Source: Vreelandella halophila
GTDB taxonomy: Bacteria; Pseudomonadota; Gammaproteobacteria; Pseudomonadales; Oleiphilaceae
Reading direction: 5' to 3'
NCBI RefSeq assembly: GCF_019903425.1
Contig: NZ_JACHUZ010000013.1
Coordinates: forward strand, 748,087 to 812,086
Length of the DNA stretch: 64,000 nt
Shown here piece after piece: positions 26,854 through 37,879 of the stretch. Positions within the stretch are counted from its first letter, which is position 1; every line of letters begins with the position of its first letter. The notes beneath the pieces were generated by a model. It saw only the letters and a list, made by a program, of their open reading frames with translations. It made no database searches and was not told the DNA's origin. Made by a program: the position numbers and the translations under genes.

Positions 26854-28815
26854 TTGAGTATTGCCCAGAAACTTGTTGCGGCGTTCACCCTGATGCTTGC
26901 GTTGGTCATTGTGACCTTGGCCGGCCTGGCGGTTTACCAGTCGCGCGATGCGGCGGAATCCGCTTTCAATGAGGCCAGTCTCAAACAGATTGAGCAGGTT
27001 GACGCAGGGCTGACGGACTATCTTGACCAGGTTGCGGCCAATGTCCGCTTCCTGGCCAGCCAGCCTGAGGTGCAGCAGGCCAGGGGGTCGCTCAGCCGCT
27101 ATCTCGACGTGCCGAGCACCGTCGCCATGACGCCGGAGGACAATGGCGGCTTCGAGGCCTCGATCTTCCAGACCTATGACCGGTTCGCCAGCAGCCACTC
27201 CGGGCTCGCCTACATCTACATGGCCACGAAGGATGGCGGGTACCTGCAGTGGCCCAAGGGTGAGATCGGGCCGGAGTACGACCCCCGCCAGCGGCCGTTC
27301 TATCAGGCTGCCATGGAGGACCCTGGCGAGGTGGTGCGCACGGATGCCTATTACTTCGAGACCGACGATGCCTCCATTGTCAGCTCCGTACGCACTGTGG
27401 AAGACAACAGCGGCGAGGTGATCGGCGTTCAGGGTATGGATGTGTCCCTGGCCGGGCTGACCGAGCGCATCAGCGAGATCCAGTTTGGAGAGACCGGCTA
27501 CCTGGTGCTGATCGAGGACAGTGGCACCGTGCTGGTGAACCCGGATGACCCCGAGCAGAACTTCCGCAATGTGGATGAACTGGAATCCGATGTGTTCGCC
27601 CGTCTCCAGTCGATGGAGCGGGGCAGCCGCAGTGTTGAACTGGATGGTCAGACCATGCAGGCCAATGTGTTCACATCGCCGGAGCTGGGCTGGACCTTCA
27701 TCGGCCTGATCCCCCGTTCCGAGATGATGGCCGGCGCCGATGCCCTGGCATGGCAGGTGGCGGGTATCGGTTTTGTCATCCTTTTGCTGGGGGGGGGTGG
27801 TGCCGTGGTGATGGCACGGGTTCTGACCCGACCCATCCGCGAGGTCTCGCGGCGCATGGCGGGTATCGCCGCCGGTGAGGGGGACCTGACGCAGCGCCTG
27901 CCGGAAGAGACCGGCGATGAGATCGGCGAGCTCTCCCACCAGTTCAATGCCTTTGTGCGCATCATGCAGGACACCATCCGGGAGGTGGACGGTACCACCC
28001 AGGGGCTCGCCTCTTCCGCGGAGGAACTCAACCGGGTTGCGGACCAGACCCGCCAGACGGTGGAGCGCCAGAGCCACGATACAGACCAGATCGCCACGGC
28101 TATCAACGAAATGACCGCTACGGTCCAGGAGGTCTCCCGCAATGGCAGTGAGGTGGCGGACGCTGCCTCGGAGGCGGATGAGCGTGCCCGTGAGGGCGGC
28201 CGGGTGGTCAGCGAGAATGCGGAAACCATGGATGAACTGGGCACCGAGCTGGATGGGCTCGCGGATGTGGTATCCCAGCTTTCCGAGCGCAGCCAGGAGA
28301 TCCGCAAGGTGCTGGACGTGATCCACTCGGTGACCGACCAGACCAACCTGCTTGCGCTGAACGCCGCGATTGAGGCCGCCCGGGCGGGTGAGGCCGGGCG
28401 GGGCTTTGCCGTGGTGGCGGATGAGGTCCGCTCCCTTGCCCAGCGCAGCAGCGCCTCCGCCGAGGAGATCCGTACCATCATTGACGGCCTGGTGACCGAG
28501 ACCGACCAGGCCGTGGAACGCATGAAGGGCGCGCGGGAACGCTCCAACCATAACCGTGAGCGCGCCGGTGAGGCCCAGCAGGCGCTGTCTTCAATAGAGG
28601 TCTCGGTTGGCCGGATCCATGAGCAGGTCACCCAGATCGCCACGGCAGCTGAGGAACAGAGCCAGGCAGCCGAGGAGATCAACCGCAACGTTAACGGCAT
28701 TGTGGAATCGGCGCAGGAAAGCAGCGAAGGCACCAACCAGACCAGTGCCGCCAGTGATGAAGTGGCTTCGATGGCGGAACGGTTGCGTGATGTGGTCGGC
28801 CGTTTCCGGATCTGA
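26854..28815 (+). CDS. Methyl-accepting chemotaxis protein with dCache sensor
   Basis: This is a chemoreceptor of about 653 residues. One N-terminal helix is followed by a periplasmic dCache domain (residues 30-300, with [19 protein letters not shown] and [12 protein letters not shown]), a second helix and a HAMP domain ([20 protein letters not shown]). The long signalling hairpin has tip [20 protein letters not shown]. The aspartate in GMDVS fits the amino-acid-binding dCache pattern, but a key Trp is Phe (RPFY), so the ligand is uncertain. There is no C-terminal pentapeptide tether. The start is a TTG: 26854 has GAGG six bases upstream, and 26848 is the alternative. Confidence 0.93.
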   Translation: MSIAQKLVAAFTLMLALVIVTLAGLAVYQSRDAAESAFNEASLKQIEQVDAGLTDYLDQVAANVRFLASQPEVQQARGSLSRYLDVPSTVAMTPEDNGGFEASIFQTYDRFASSHSGLAYIYMATKDGGYLQWPKGEIGPEYDPRQRPFYQAAMEDPGEVVRTDAYYFETDDASIVSSVRTVEDNSGEVIGVQGMDVSLAGLTERISEIQFGETGYLVLIEDSGTVLVNPDDPEQNFRNVDELESDVFARLQSMERGSRSVELDGQTMQANVFTSPELGWTFIGLIPRSEMMAGADALAWQVAGIGFVILLLGGGGAVVMARVLTRPIREVSRRMAGIAAGEGDLTQRLPEETGDEIGELSHQFNAFVRIMQDTIREVDGTTQGLASSAEELNRVADQTRQTVERQSHDTDQIATAINEMTATVQEVSRNGSEVADAASEADERAREGGRVVSENAETMDELGTELDGLADVVSQLSERSQEIRKVLDVIHSVTDQTNLLALNAAIEAARAGEAGRGFAVVADEVRSLAQRSSASAEEIRTIIDGLVTETDQAVERMKGARERSNHNRERAGEAQQALSSIEVSVGRIHEQVTQIATAAEEQSQAAEEINRNVNGIVESAQESSEGTNQTSAASDEVASMAERLRDVVGRFRI

Positions 28816-28879
28816 ACTGGATCGATAGGGTGCGACGGGTTACCTTCTGTTCACAGCCGAATAACCCGGAACCCCGATC

Positions 28880-30004
28880 ATGAAAGACCAATGGAAACGA
28901 TCGCGTGTGCTGGTGGCACTCGCGGTCCTTGCCCTGGCCCTGATCATCCTGCGTGCCTGGGCCAGCACACAGGCCACTGGGGAAGCTGATGATGGGCGAT
29001 TGCTGCCCGTCAGCGTCAGCACCCCCGAGGCGGTGGAAAGCTTCCCGCAGGTGACCCGCCATACCGGGCTGGTGGAGCCGCGACAGGCCAGTACTCTGGC
29101 TTTTGAGCCGGAAGGGCGGGTGGCCCGCATCGAGGTCCGGGAAGGCGACACCGTGGAGGAAGGCCAGGTGCTCGCGGTTCTGGACGATCGCCGCCTCAGG
29201 GCCGCTCTCAAGGAAGTAGAGGGCGAGATGGCCGCCACCCGTGCCAGCCTGGACCTGGCGCGCCAGGAAGAGGAACGCCAGCGCAACCTGCGCCGGGATG
29301 GCGCCAGCACCCAGCGTGACGTGGACCGGGCCGAGGCGGAACGGCGGCGCCTGGAAGGCCAGCTCCAGGGGCTTGAGGGGCGCCGGGACCGGGTTCAGGC
29401 CAACCTGGATGACGCCCGCCTCAGGGCGCCTTTCGATGGCGTTGTGGCCCGCCGGATGGTGGACCAGGGCGATCTGGTCTCACCCGGAACGTCGGCCTTC
29501 CGGGTACTGGACCCCGGCAGCCTGGAGGCGCGCATCGGCATGCCGGCAGGCACGGCAGATGCCTACAGCAGCGGTGACCGGGTGCCGCTGAGAGTGGGCG
29601 GCCAGTCGCTTGAAGGCACTGTGGTCGAGCGGCTTCCGGAACTGGATCCAGCGCGGCGCACACGCACCCTGCGCGTCGCCCTGGATGCCGGCGCCCCGGT
29701 GGTGCCGGGGCAGATCGCCCATCTGCGCCATGCCACCGAGGTGTCGCAGAGCGGCCATGTCCTGCCTGAATCCGCGTTGACCCGCGCCCGCTCCGGCCTC
29801 TGGGCCGTGCTGGTTGTAGAACCGGACGGCGAGGAGGCCCACCGGATCCGGCGCGTGAATGTGGAGTGGCTCTACAGCCACGATGGGCGCGTTCTGGTCC
29901 GGGGCCCGCTCAAGGCGGATATGGATGTGATCGATGGCGGCACCCACCGGGTGGTGCCGGGCCAGCGCGTGCGCATTGCGGACGAGGGCGGCGACGGTGA
30001 TTGA
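28880..30004 (+). CDS. RND efflux periplasmic adaptor (membrane fusion protein)
   Basis: This 374-residue protein has an N-terminal membrane anchor (LVALAVLALALIILRAWA). It has a lipoyl half (GRVARIEVREGDTVEEGQVL), an alpha-hairpin rich in Arg/Glu (residues 115-185), the second lipoyl half (ARLRAPFDGVVARRMVDQGD) and beta-barrel parts. It joins the inner-membrane pump encoded next to an outer-membrane channel. No channel gene lies nearby, so a TolC-like protein from elsewhere is expected. It overlaps the pump gene by eight bases. Confidence 0.92.
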   Translation: MKDQWKRSRVLVALAVLALALIILRAWASTQATGEADDGRLLPVSVSTPEAVESFPQVTRHTGLVEPRQASTLAFEPEGRVARIEVREGDTVEEGQVLAVLDDRRLRAALKEVEGEMAATRASLDLARQEEERQRNLRRDGASTQRDVDRAEAERRRLEGQLQGLEGRRDRVQANLDDARLRAPFDGVVARRMVDQGDLVSPGTSAFRVLDPGSLEARIGMPAGTADAYSSGDRVPLRVGGQSLEGTVVERLPELDPARRTRTLRVALDAGAPVVPGQIAHLRHATEVSQSGHVLPESALTRARSGLWAVLVVEPDGEEAHRIRRVNVEWLYSHDGRVLVRGPLKADMDVIDGGTHRVVPGQRVRIADEGGDGD

Positions 30005-33000
30005 GCGGCTGCTGTTCAACCGCCGCCTGCTGGTGATGGCCGTGGGGCTGCTGATCGTCTCCGGCCTGGCGGCCATCCAGACCCTGCCGCGCCTTGAGGA
30101 CCCGCGCATCACGGCGCGCAACGCCCGCGTCCTGACCACCTTCCCGGGCGCGGACCCGAAACAGGTCGAGGCACTGGTCACACAGACGCTTGAGGACGAG
30201 ATCCGTACCCTCAAGGAGGTCAAGGTGCTCTCCTCCGCCTCCCGCCAGGGGGTCTCCAGCATCGCCATTGAGCTCCTCGAGGAGGTGACAGAGGTCGAGC
30301 CCGTCTGGAGCCGGGTTCGGGACAAGCTCGCGGACGCCCGCCCGGACCTACCGGACCAGGCATCCCGCCCCCGGTTGATCGATGACCGCTTCTACGCCTT
30401 TTCCATGGTGATCGCGCTGACCCGTGAGGACCCGGGCATCAGCCACAACGCCCTGGGTCGTCACGCGGATCGCCTGGAAGAGCGGTTCCGCGCCATGCCG
30501 GGTACGGACTATACCAATCTCTTCGGTCGCGCCGCCGAGGTGATCCGCCTGCACGCGGATCCGGCCGAACTGGCGCAGCTCGGGCTGTCCGCCGAGGACA
30601 TGGCCCGGCGCGTGGCCGGTTCCGATGCCCGACGCCCGGCGGGTGTTCTGGACAACGGCGACTCGCGCCGGGCGGTCACGCTGCGGGGCGATTTCGCCAC
30701 CCTGGAGCGGGTCCGAGATGTGACCATCAGCATCGGCGAGGGCCAACGCCTGAAAGTGGGCGACCTGGCGGACGTGGAGCGGGGCGTGGCCGATCCGCCG
30801 GAACAGCATGCCCTGCTCAACGGCGAGGAAACCATCCTGGTGGGCGCCCGCATGGCCGGGGGCGGCCGTATCGACAGCTGGTCGCAGCGGGCCCGGAACG
30901 TTCTGGATGGGATGCGGGCGGACCTGCCGGACGGCGTCGAAGCCCGGGTGCTGTTCGACCAGAGCCTGTATACACAGGAGCGGCTGGAAGGCGTGGTCGG
31001 CAATCTCCTGATGGGGCTGGTCATCGTGGTGGCGCTGCTGTTCCTGACCCTGGGCTGGCGCGGTGCGCTCGCCGTGGGACTGGCCATTCCCGCAACCATG
31101 CTGCTGGTGCTGAGCCTGTTCCGGGTCTTTGGGGTCAACATCCACCAGATCAGCATCACGGGCATCATCGTGGCGATTGGGCTGATCGTGGACAACGCCA
31201 TCGTGGTCACCAATGCCCTGCGTGAGCGTCTGGGCCAGGGGGAATCCCACACCCAGGCCGTGCGCTGGACGCTGCGCCACTTCGCCGGCCCGCTGTTGGC
31301 CAGCACCCTCACCACCATCCTCGCCTTCATGCCCATTGTGCTCATGCCCGGCGGCGCGGGCGAGTTCGTGGGGCCGCTGGCCATTGCGGTGATCCTGGCG
31401 TTGATCAGCTCCTACCTGGTGGCACTGCTGGTGATTCCCGCTATGAGCCCACTGCTTCTGACCGGGCCGACCGCCGTCTCCGCCTCGGGCCCAGGGCCGG
31501 CCATGCGGTGGCTGCGTTCCTTCATCGGGATCACGCTGCGGCGCCCGGTCATTGCCATTGGCCTGACACTGCTGTTGCCCATCAGCGGCGCCGTGATCCT
31601 GCCCATGCTCCCGATCAGCTTCTTTCCGGCAGCGGATCGGGACCAGTTCCATATCCAGGTCCGCCTGGAACCCGGGGCCTCCGTGGATCGCGCGCGCAAC
31701 GTGGCCCAGCGCATGACCCCCGTTATCCGTGACGTCGAGGGGGTTCAGGACGTCTGGATGGTTGCGGGCGGCAATGCGCCCAAGGTCTATTACAACCTGG
31801 TGGGGCGCGAGGACAGCAATCCCGCCTTCATCCAGGCCATTGTGGATACCGCCGGTTCAGACCGGACGATTCCGGCAATCCGGGCGCTGCAGAAACGGCT
31901 TGATGAGGCCTTCCCCGAAGCCCAGACGCTGGTGCGGCGTTACGAACAGGGCCCGCCGGTAGCCGCGCCCCTGGAGCTGCGTCTCTATGGCCCGGAACTG
32001 CCGGTGCTGGCGGACCTGGGCGAGCGCATTGCCGGCTTCATGCATGACCTGCCGGAAGTCACCCATGTGCATACCCTGGTCAACCGGGACCAGCCCCGGA
32101 TCGAGCTGACGCCGGACCAGGAGGAGATCGCGGCACTGGGGCTGGATGCGGAAAACGTTGCCGGCCAGCTCAATGCGCTGCTCAGTGGGCGCGAGGGCGG
32201 CTTCATGCTGGAGGAAACGGAACAGATGCCGGTTCAGGTGCGCTACCCGGAGCCCTGGCGTGGCCAGAGCAGTATGCTTGGCAGCGCGCTGATCCGCGGC
32301 GGCGAGGGCCGGGGCGGTATCCCGGTGGCTACCCTGGCGGAGCAGGAGCTGACGCCGTCATGGCGGCGCATCCAGCGGCGCCAGGGTGAACGGGTACAGC
32401 TGGTGCGCGGTTATCTCGAGGTGGGGGAGCTGGCACCCACGGTGATGCGGCGCCTTGAGGACAGGCTGGAGACGGAGCTGGACCTGCCGCCGGGGTACCG
32501 GCTGGAGACCGGCGGCGAGGCCGAGGAGCGCAACGAGGCCGTCACCCGGCTTCTGAGTTCAGTGGCCATTCTGGTGCTGATGATGGTTGCGGCCGTGGCC
32601 CTGACGTTCAATTCCTTCCGGCGCGCGGGGATCGTCTTCTTCAGCGGTGCCCAGGCCTTCGGTCTGGGCCTGCTGGCCCTCGCGCTGACCGGGCATGCCT
32701 TCGGTTTCATCATCATCGTGGGGATCATGGGGCTGGTGGGCGTGGCCATCAACGCCACCATCATCATGATTGCCGCCCTGGATGACGACGAGCACGCGCG
32801 GGAAGGTGATGCCGCCGCCATGGTTGATGTGATCACCGGGTCCACGTTCCGCCATATCGGCTCCACCACCATGACCACCTTTGGTGGCCTGGTGCCACTG
32901 ATGGTCGCGGGCGGCACCCTCTGGCCGCCGTTTGCCCAGACCTTTGGCGTGGGCCTGCTGCTGGCGACGGTGATCGCGCTGGTGGTGACGCCGGCCGCCT

Positions 33001-33029
33001 ACCGGCTGGCCTGCACGCCGGCCCGCTGA
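29997..33029 (+). CDS. RND family efflux permease
   Basis: This is an inner-membrane pump of about 1010 residues with two repeats of a helix bundle plus a large periplasmic loop. Typical segments are QTLPRLEDPRITARNA at the start, IVAIGLIVDNAIVVTNALRE in helix 4 and a C-terminal GIMGLVGVAINATIIMIAAL. In helix 4 the usual Asp pair reads Asp-Asn, so one of the two proton-relay acids is replaced, as in some RND subfamilies. I prefer the GTG at 29997, which overlaps the adaptor stop. The substrate is unknown; the family exports drugs, detergents or lipophilic compounds. Confidence 0.93.
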   Translation: MIERLLFNRRLLVMAVGLLIVSGLAAIQTLPRLEDPRITARNARVLTTFPGADPKQVEALVTQTLEDEIRTLKEVKVLSSASRQGVSSIAIELLEEVTEVEPVWSRVRDKLADARPDLPDQASRPRLIDDRFYAFSMVIALTREDPGISHNALGRHADRLEERFRAMPGTDYTNLFGRAAEVIRLHADPAELAQLGLSAEDMARRVAGSDARRPAGVLDNGDSRRAVTLRGDFATLERVRDVTISIGEGQRLKVGDLADVERGVADPPEQHALLNGEETILVGARMAGGGRIDSWSQRARNVLDGMRADLPDGVEARVLFDQSLYTQERLEGVVGNLLMGLVIVVALLFLTLGWRGALAVGLAIPATMLLVLSLFRVFGVNIHQISITGIIVAIGLIVDNAIVVTNALRERLGQGESHTQAVRWTLRHFAGPLLASTLTTILAFMPIVLMPGGAGEFVGPLAIAVILALISSYLVALLVIPAMSPLLLTGPTAVSASGPGPAMRWLRSFIGITLRRPVIAIGLTLLLPISGAVILPMLPISFFPAADRDQFHIQVRLEPGASVDRARNVAQRMTPVIRDVEGVQDVWMVAGGNAPKVYYNLVGREDSNPAFIQAIVDTAGSDRTIPAIRALQKRLDEAFPEAQTLVRRYEQGPPVAAPLELRLYGPELPVLADLGERIAGFMHDLPEVTHVHTLVNRDQPRIELTPDQEEIAALGLDAENVAGQLNALLSGREGGFMLEETEQMPVQVRYPEPWRGQSSMLGSALIRGGEGRGGIPVATLAEQELTPSWRRIQRRQGERVQLVRGYLEVGELAPTVMRRLEDRLETELDLPPGYRLETGGEAEERNEAVTRLLSSVAILVLMMVAAVALTFNSFRRAGIVFFSGAQAFGLGLLALALTGHAFGFIIIVGIMGLVGVAINATIIMIAALDDDEHAREGDAAAMVDVITGSTFRHIGSTTMTTFGGLVPLMVAGGTLWPPFAQTFGVGLLLATVIALVVTPAAYRLACTPAR

Positions 33030-33043
33030 CCGGGCACAAAAAA

Positions 33044-33074
33044 GGGGGCTCCGCAGAGCCCCCTTCTTTCTTTT
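33044..33074. terminator. Bidirectional terminator between the RND pump and proX
   Basis: Arms GGGGGCTC and GAGCCCCC form an 8-bp stem around a CGCA loop. A T-rich run follows on the + strand and an A-run precedes it, which gives a T-run for the opposite strand. It serves the two convergent operons. Confidence 0.88.
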
Positions 33075-33098
33075 CCGATCCGGTTGGATCGTACTGGC

Positions 33099-34127
33099 TT
33101 ACTTGGCTGCTTCGCGAGCTGCCTTCAGCCACTTGTCGACCATGTCGCGGTTCTGATCGATCCACTCAGCGGCCAGGGGCCGGACTTCGTCGTCGTCCAG
33201 GTCCTGCTCGCTCATCTTGCCGTCAACCTGACTGATCCACTTCAGCGGTACTTCCGCCTGACGGAACAGTTCCTCAGCGGCCGGGTTCTCCTTGAGGAAG
33301 TTGTTGTTGGCGGCAACCTGGATGTCAGCCGCAACAAAGCCCATCTCGATCGGATCGGTCACAGCGCCGCTGATGCCGGAAGCTTTTTCGTTCTCGCTTT
33401 CGACGATGCCGGGCGCGTTGACCCACATCACGTCCTCACCCGGTACCAGCTTGAGGATCCAGGCGCTGGGGCCCCAGGTCATGTACAGGGTCGGGTTGCC
33501 CTGTTCGATCTGGGACATGGCTTCCGTGAAGTTCGCGGAATAGCCGGCATCCACATGGTCGATGCGGTCGCCAAGCTCGAACTTGTCGATCATGGCGTTG
33601 ATGCCTTCGTGGCAGCCCCAGCCGGGCGGGCAACCGTAGAGCTCGACCTTGCCGTCGTTGTCGTGGTCAAAGGCGTTGCGGGTCTCTTTGTTTTCCACGA
33701 TGTCCATGATGCCTTCGATGTCGTACTTCTCGACGGCTTCCTTGTTCACCAGGTAGCCCTGGATGCCACAGCCCTTGCACAGCGGATCAAAGATGGTGCC
33801 CTTGTCATCCCAGTTGTCGGGCAGCTGCGGGTTGTGCAGCGGGAACCAGCCGTTGGGCCAGTAGTCCACGTCGCCCTCGCTCATGGCCAGGTAGGCCACC
33901 GGGTTCTGGAGAGAAATCGGATCCTGAATGTCGTAGCCCAGCTCGGTCAGCAGTTCCGCATAGACCCAGCTCACCGGAATGGCGGAGGTCCATGTAGCCA
34001 CAGCCGGCTGGACGCTTACGCCCTCACCGGGCATGGACTTGTGGTCGTCGGCCTGGGCACTGAGCGCCAGAGAGCCCACCAGGGCCAGCGCCAGCGCTTT
34101 CAGCGAAATGGATTTCAGGCGTTTCAT
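33099..34127 (-). CDS. proX: Glycine betaine ABC importer, periplasmic binding protein ProX
   Basis: This 342-residue protein has a signal peptide (KALALALVGSLALSAQA) and the OpuAC/ProX fold: TWTSAIPVSWVYAELLTELG, MSEGDVDYWPNGWFP and MTWGPSAWILKLVPGEDV. The tryptophans and tyrosines expected for cation-pi binding of quaternary ammonium groups are plentiful. I chose the ATG at 34127, with GGAGG eight bases upstream; an upstream ATG at 34202 adds 25 residues that would bury the signal peptide. It is the last gene of proVWX. Confidence 0.92.
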   Translation of the reverse strand: MKRLKSISLKALALALVGSLALSAQADDHKSMPGEGVSVQPAVATWTSAIPVSWVYAELLTELGYDIQDPISLQNPVAYLAMSEGDVDYWPNGWFPLHNPQLPDNWDDKGTIFDPLCKGCGIQGYLVNKEAVEKYDIEGIMDIVENKETRNAFDHDNDGKVELYGCPPGWGCHEGINAMIDKFELGDRIDHVDAGYSANFTEAMSQIEQGNPTLYMTWGPSAWILKLVPGEDVMWVNAPGIVESENEKASGISGAVTDPIEMGFVAADIQVAANNNFLKENPAAEELFRQAEVPLKWISQVDGKMSEQDLDDDEVRPLAAEWIDQNRDMVDKWLKAAREAAK

Positions 34128-34222
34128 AATACGTTCCTCCGTATTGCTCTTATTGAACTCACATCGCTGTGAGCTGTGTCGTCCCACGGATGCCGGCGGC
34201 ATCCGCGCTTCACAGATGGTTG

Positions 34223-35125
<903 letters not shown>

Positions 35126-35135
35126 GATGTAAGCC

Positions 35136-36362
35136 TCAGTCGTCCTGTGCGTAACCTTGTTTCTCGAGAATGCCGTGGATCAGCTCCGGTTCGTCGATGA
35201 CGCCCTTCAGGCGCCCTTCAGTGTCCTGGACGACGACCGGAAGCTCCGAGTAGGCACGCCCGCGGAGTACCCGCTTGAGTATGGTGTCCGTGGTGCAGTG
35301 GACGGCGGCGTCCGTATGGCGTTCGGGAGCGCCGCCGGTTTCGGTGACCTTCTCCTCGAGCTCATGGAGCGCCACGTCATTGCCCTCGCAGCGCATCGCC
35401 GCGAGATGGCCATTGGTGTCCACGTGGAACTCCACATCGGTGTAACCGGTACGGGTCCAGACCTGGTTGCCGCCCTCTTCGCGTATCTGGTTGAAGTAGC
35501 GGTCGGTGAACGGTAGGGCGACGGTTTCCGCGGTGATGACGCCGGTGGGGTCGGCGTGCTCGACAAACTTGGCCACGTACTCGGTTTTCGGGTTGACCAG
35601 AATTTCTTCCGGATTCCCGACCTGCACGATTTTGCCCGCATCCATGATGGCGATGTGGTCGCCGATGCGCATGGCCTCGTCCAGGTCGTGGGTGATGAAC
35701 AGGATGGTGCGGCCCAGCTCCTGCTGGATGCGCATCAGCTCATCCTGCATCTGCACCTTGATCAGAGGGTCCAGAGCGGAGAAAGGTTCGTCCATCAGCA
35801 GGATGTTGGCCTCGGTAGCCACGGCGCGGGCCAGGCCCACGCGCTGCTGCATGCCGCCGGAGAGCTCATCCGGGTAGTGGTTCTCCCAGCCACCCAGGCC
35901 GACCATCTCCAGATACTTTTTTCCCAGTTCCTCGCGTTCGGCCTTATCGCGACCCTGAACTTCCAGTCCGTAGACCACGTTCGAGAGAACGGTCTTATGC
36001 GGGAAAAGCGCGAAGTGCTGGAAGACCATGCTCAGGTGCTGTGAACGCACACGCCTGAGTGTCGGGCCGTCCATGGTGGCGATATCCAGCTCGCCATGTT
36101 CCGGGTCGTCGAGGATGATCTTGCCGAAAGTGGGTTCGATCAGGCGGTTGATGCAGCGGATGAGTGTGGATTTGCCGCTGCCGGAAAGGCCCATGATGCA
36201 GAAGACCTCGCCGGCGCCAACCTCGAAGCTGGCGTTGTTGACCCCGACGACATGCCCGGTTTCAGCCTGGATCTCGTCTTTCGATTTGCCTTGTTCCAGC
36301 AAAGGCTTCACGGATTCCGGGTTGGGTCCGAATACTTTGGTGACGCCTTCAGCCCGTATCAC
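35136..36362 (-). CDS. proV: Glycine betaine ABC importer, ATPase ProV
   Basis: This 408-residue ATPase has Walker A GLSGSGKST, signature LSGGMQQRVGLARA and Walker B LLMDEPFSALDP. An N-terminal insertion (ESVKPLLEQGKSKDEIQAET) is typical of ProV and OpuAA. The C-terminal 130 residues hold CBS-like repeats, which in OpuA sense ionic strength. The start is a GTG with GAGG upstream. It heads the proVWX operon, so the importer is complete. Confidence 0.94.
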   Translation of the reverse strand: MIRAEGVTKVFGPNPESVKPLLEQGKSKDEIQAETGHVVGVNNASFEVGAGEVFCIMGLSGSGKSTLIRCINRLIEPTFGKIILDDPEHGELDIATMDGPTLRRVRSQHLSMVFQHFALFPHKTVLSNVVYGLEVQGRDKAEREELGKKYLEMVGLGGWENHYPDELSGGMQQRVGLARAVATEANILLMDEPFSALDPLIKVQMQDELMRIQQELGRTILFITHDLDEAMRIGDHIAIMDAGKIVQVGNPEEILVNPKTEYVAKFVEHADPTGVITAETVALPFTDRYFNQIREEGGNQVWTRTGYTDVEFHVDTNGHLAAMRCEGNDVALHELEEKVTETGGAPERHTDAAVHCTTDTILKRVLRGRAYSELPVVVQDTEGRLKGVIDEPELIHGILEKQGYAQDD

Positions 36363-36499
36363 TGCAATAATACCTCGTGATCTGATTAGATAGAGACGTT
36401 AAGAAAGCGGTGCGCGGAAGGATTACTGATGCGTAACCGCTCAGTCATGGTGTACGAAATTATACGTATTCGGATCAGAGGTCAAACGGGAGACAATCA

Positions 36500-37162
36500 T
36501 TGTCGGGGGATTTCAAATCACTCAAAGAGCAGCACAGGGCGCTTCGCGACAGGCTTCCAGACGCTCTGGACCTGCGGGTTCACCGCTCGCTGAGCTGGCT
36601 CCAGCGGGCCGAACTCTGCGATGACGAGGACGGCCGCTTCATCTTCCTCTGGATCGCCTTCAACGCCGCTTATGCCCAGGAGATGCGGCTGGAGGAACCG
36701 ATGCCGGAGCAGAAAGTGCTGCGCGAGTTCCTCGAAAGTCTGGTGGCGCTGGACATGGAGAAACGCCTCTCCGGCGTCGTCTGGACGGCCTTCCCGAATG
36801 CCATCCGCATGCTGCTGAACAACCAGTATGTGTTCCAGCCCTACTGGGACTGCCAGAACGGCCGCCGCCCCCGGGGCGAGTGGCAGGGGCTGTTCGAACG
36901 CGCCAAGGTGGCCGCCTCCCGGGCCCTGGGTTCGGATGACACCGCCCGGGTACTGGGCCTGGTGTTCTCGCGCCTCTATACCCTGCGCAACCAGATGATG
37001 CACGGCGGCTCCACCTGGAACAGTTCCGTCAACCGGGAGCAGGTGCGGGACGGGGCGGATATCCTCGAGCAGCTGGTGCCGGTGATCATCGACATCCTGA
37101 TGGCGCACCCGGAGGCGGACTGGGGCGAGCCGGGCTACCCGGTGGTGGCCTCAGGCGCCTGA
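36500..37162 (+). CDS. HEPN-domain protein
   Basis: This 220-residue protein has an all-helical pattern of the Apea-like HEPN type: RSLSWLQRAELCDDEDGRFI and LWIAFNAAYAQEM, with the catalytic-type motif R163-N164-x3-H168 (RNQMMH). HEPN domains with this Arg-x4-His motif are often metal-independent RNases in toxin-antitoxin and defence systems, but many stand alone with unknown roles. No nucleotidyltransferase (MNT) antitoxin is adjacent. The start is TTG with GGGAG upstream. Its 3' end overlaps the convergent uracil-DNA glycosylase gene by 12 bases. Confidence 0.72.
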   Translation: MSGDFKSLKEQHRALRDRLPDALDLRVHRSLSWLQRAELCDDEDGRFIFLWIAFNAAYAQEMRLEEPMPEQKVLREFLESLVALDMEKRLSGVVWTAFPNAIRMLLNNQYVFQPYWDCQNGRRPRGEWQGLFERAKVAASRALGSDDTARVLGLVFSRLYTLRNQMMHGGSTWNSSVNREQVRDGADILEQLVPVIIDILMAHPEADWGEPGYPVVASGA

Positions 37163-37786
37163 TTCCGGCCCCAGCAGATCCTCGATGCGCCAGCGCAGCT
37201 CCGGCAGCAGCTCCGCCTCGAACCAGGGGTTGTTCCGGATCCAGGCATTGTTGCGCCAAGAGGGGTGGGGCATGGGCAGCACCGCCGGCTCGCTGTCTTC
37301 CTCGAGGATGGTGCGCCAGTTGGCCACGGTTGCGGTCAGTGTCTTCTCACGGTGACGCTTGGGCAGGTGGTAACGCTGCGAGTACTGGCCGATCACCAGG
37401 ATCAGCGAGAGATTGGGCAGTGCCGCGAACACCGACTCATGCCAGGTCTCCGCGCATTCCCGCCGGGGTGGGAGGTCGCCGCCCTTGCTGTCATAGCCGG
37501 GGAAGCAGAACCCCATGGGCACGATGGCGAACTGTTCCGGGTCGTAGAAGCGCTCCTCCGAGACCGCCAGCCATTCCCTGAGCCGCACGCCCGAGGGGTC
37601 GTAGAACGGCAGACCCTTCTGGTGGGCCTTGTTGCCCGGTGCCTGGCTCGCGATGCAGACCCGTGCCCCGCTTCCAGCCTGCATCACGGGGCGGGGCTCA
37701 TGGGGCAGAGGTGGGCCGTGACGGGGGCAGTCGCGGCAGATGCGGCAGTTGCGGATGCTGGGCAGAAGAGAGTCGAGTTCATTCAT
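37151..37786 (-). CDS. Uracil-DNA glycosylase family protein
   Basis: This 211-residue protein has the UDG-fold motifs ASQAPGNKAHQKGLPFYDPSG (nucleotide-pocket loop, near residue 47) and MPHPSWRNN (near 173), the latter like the HPS motif of UDG superfamily members. The N-terminal cysteine cluster CRICRDCPRHG could hold a metal or Fe-S centre, as in family 4 and 5 enzymes, but only three closely spaced cysteines are there. It may remove uracil or another damaged base from DNA. Confidence 0.8.
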   Translation of the reverse strand: MNELDSLLPSIRNCRICRDCPRHGPPLPHEPRPVMQAGSGARVCIASQAPGNKAHQKGLPFYDPSGVRLREWLAVSEERFYDPEQFAIVPMGFCFPGYDSKGGDLPPRRECAETWHESVFAALPNLSLILVIGQYSQRYHLPKRHREKTLTATVANWRTILEEDSEPAVLPMPHPSWRNNAWIRNNPWFEAELLPELRWRIEDLLGPESGA

Positions 37787-37879
37787 TGCGCTTTTCCCGT
37801 GGAATTCAAAAAAAGGTTACCAGCCCAGCTCCTCCTTGCCTTCATCCGCCAACAAACAGCATCTCCTGAATCGCGGCGG

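Noticed and set aside
28880-33029. Adaptor and pump as exporter of the RTX protein
   Set aside because: The pump is an RND permease, not an ABC exporter, and is 10 kb away in a normal chromosomal block.
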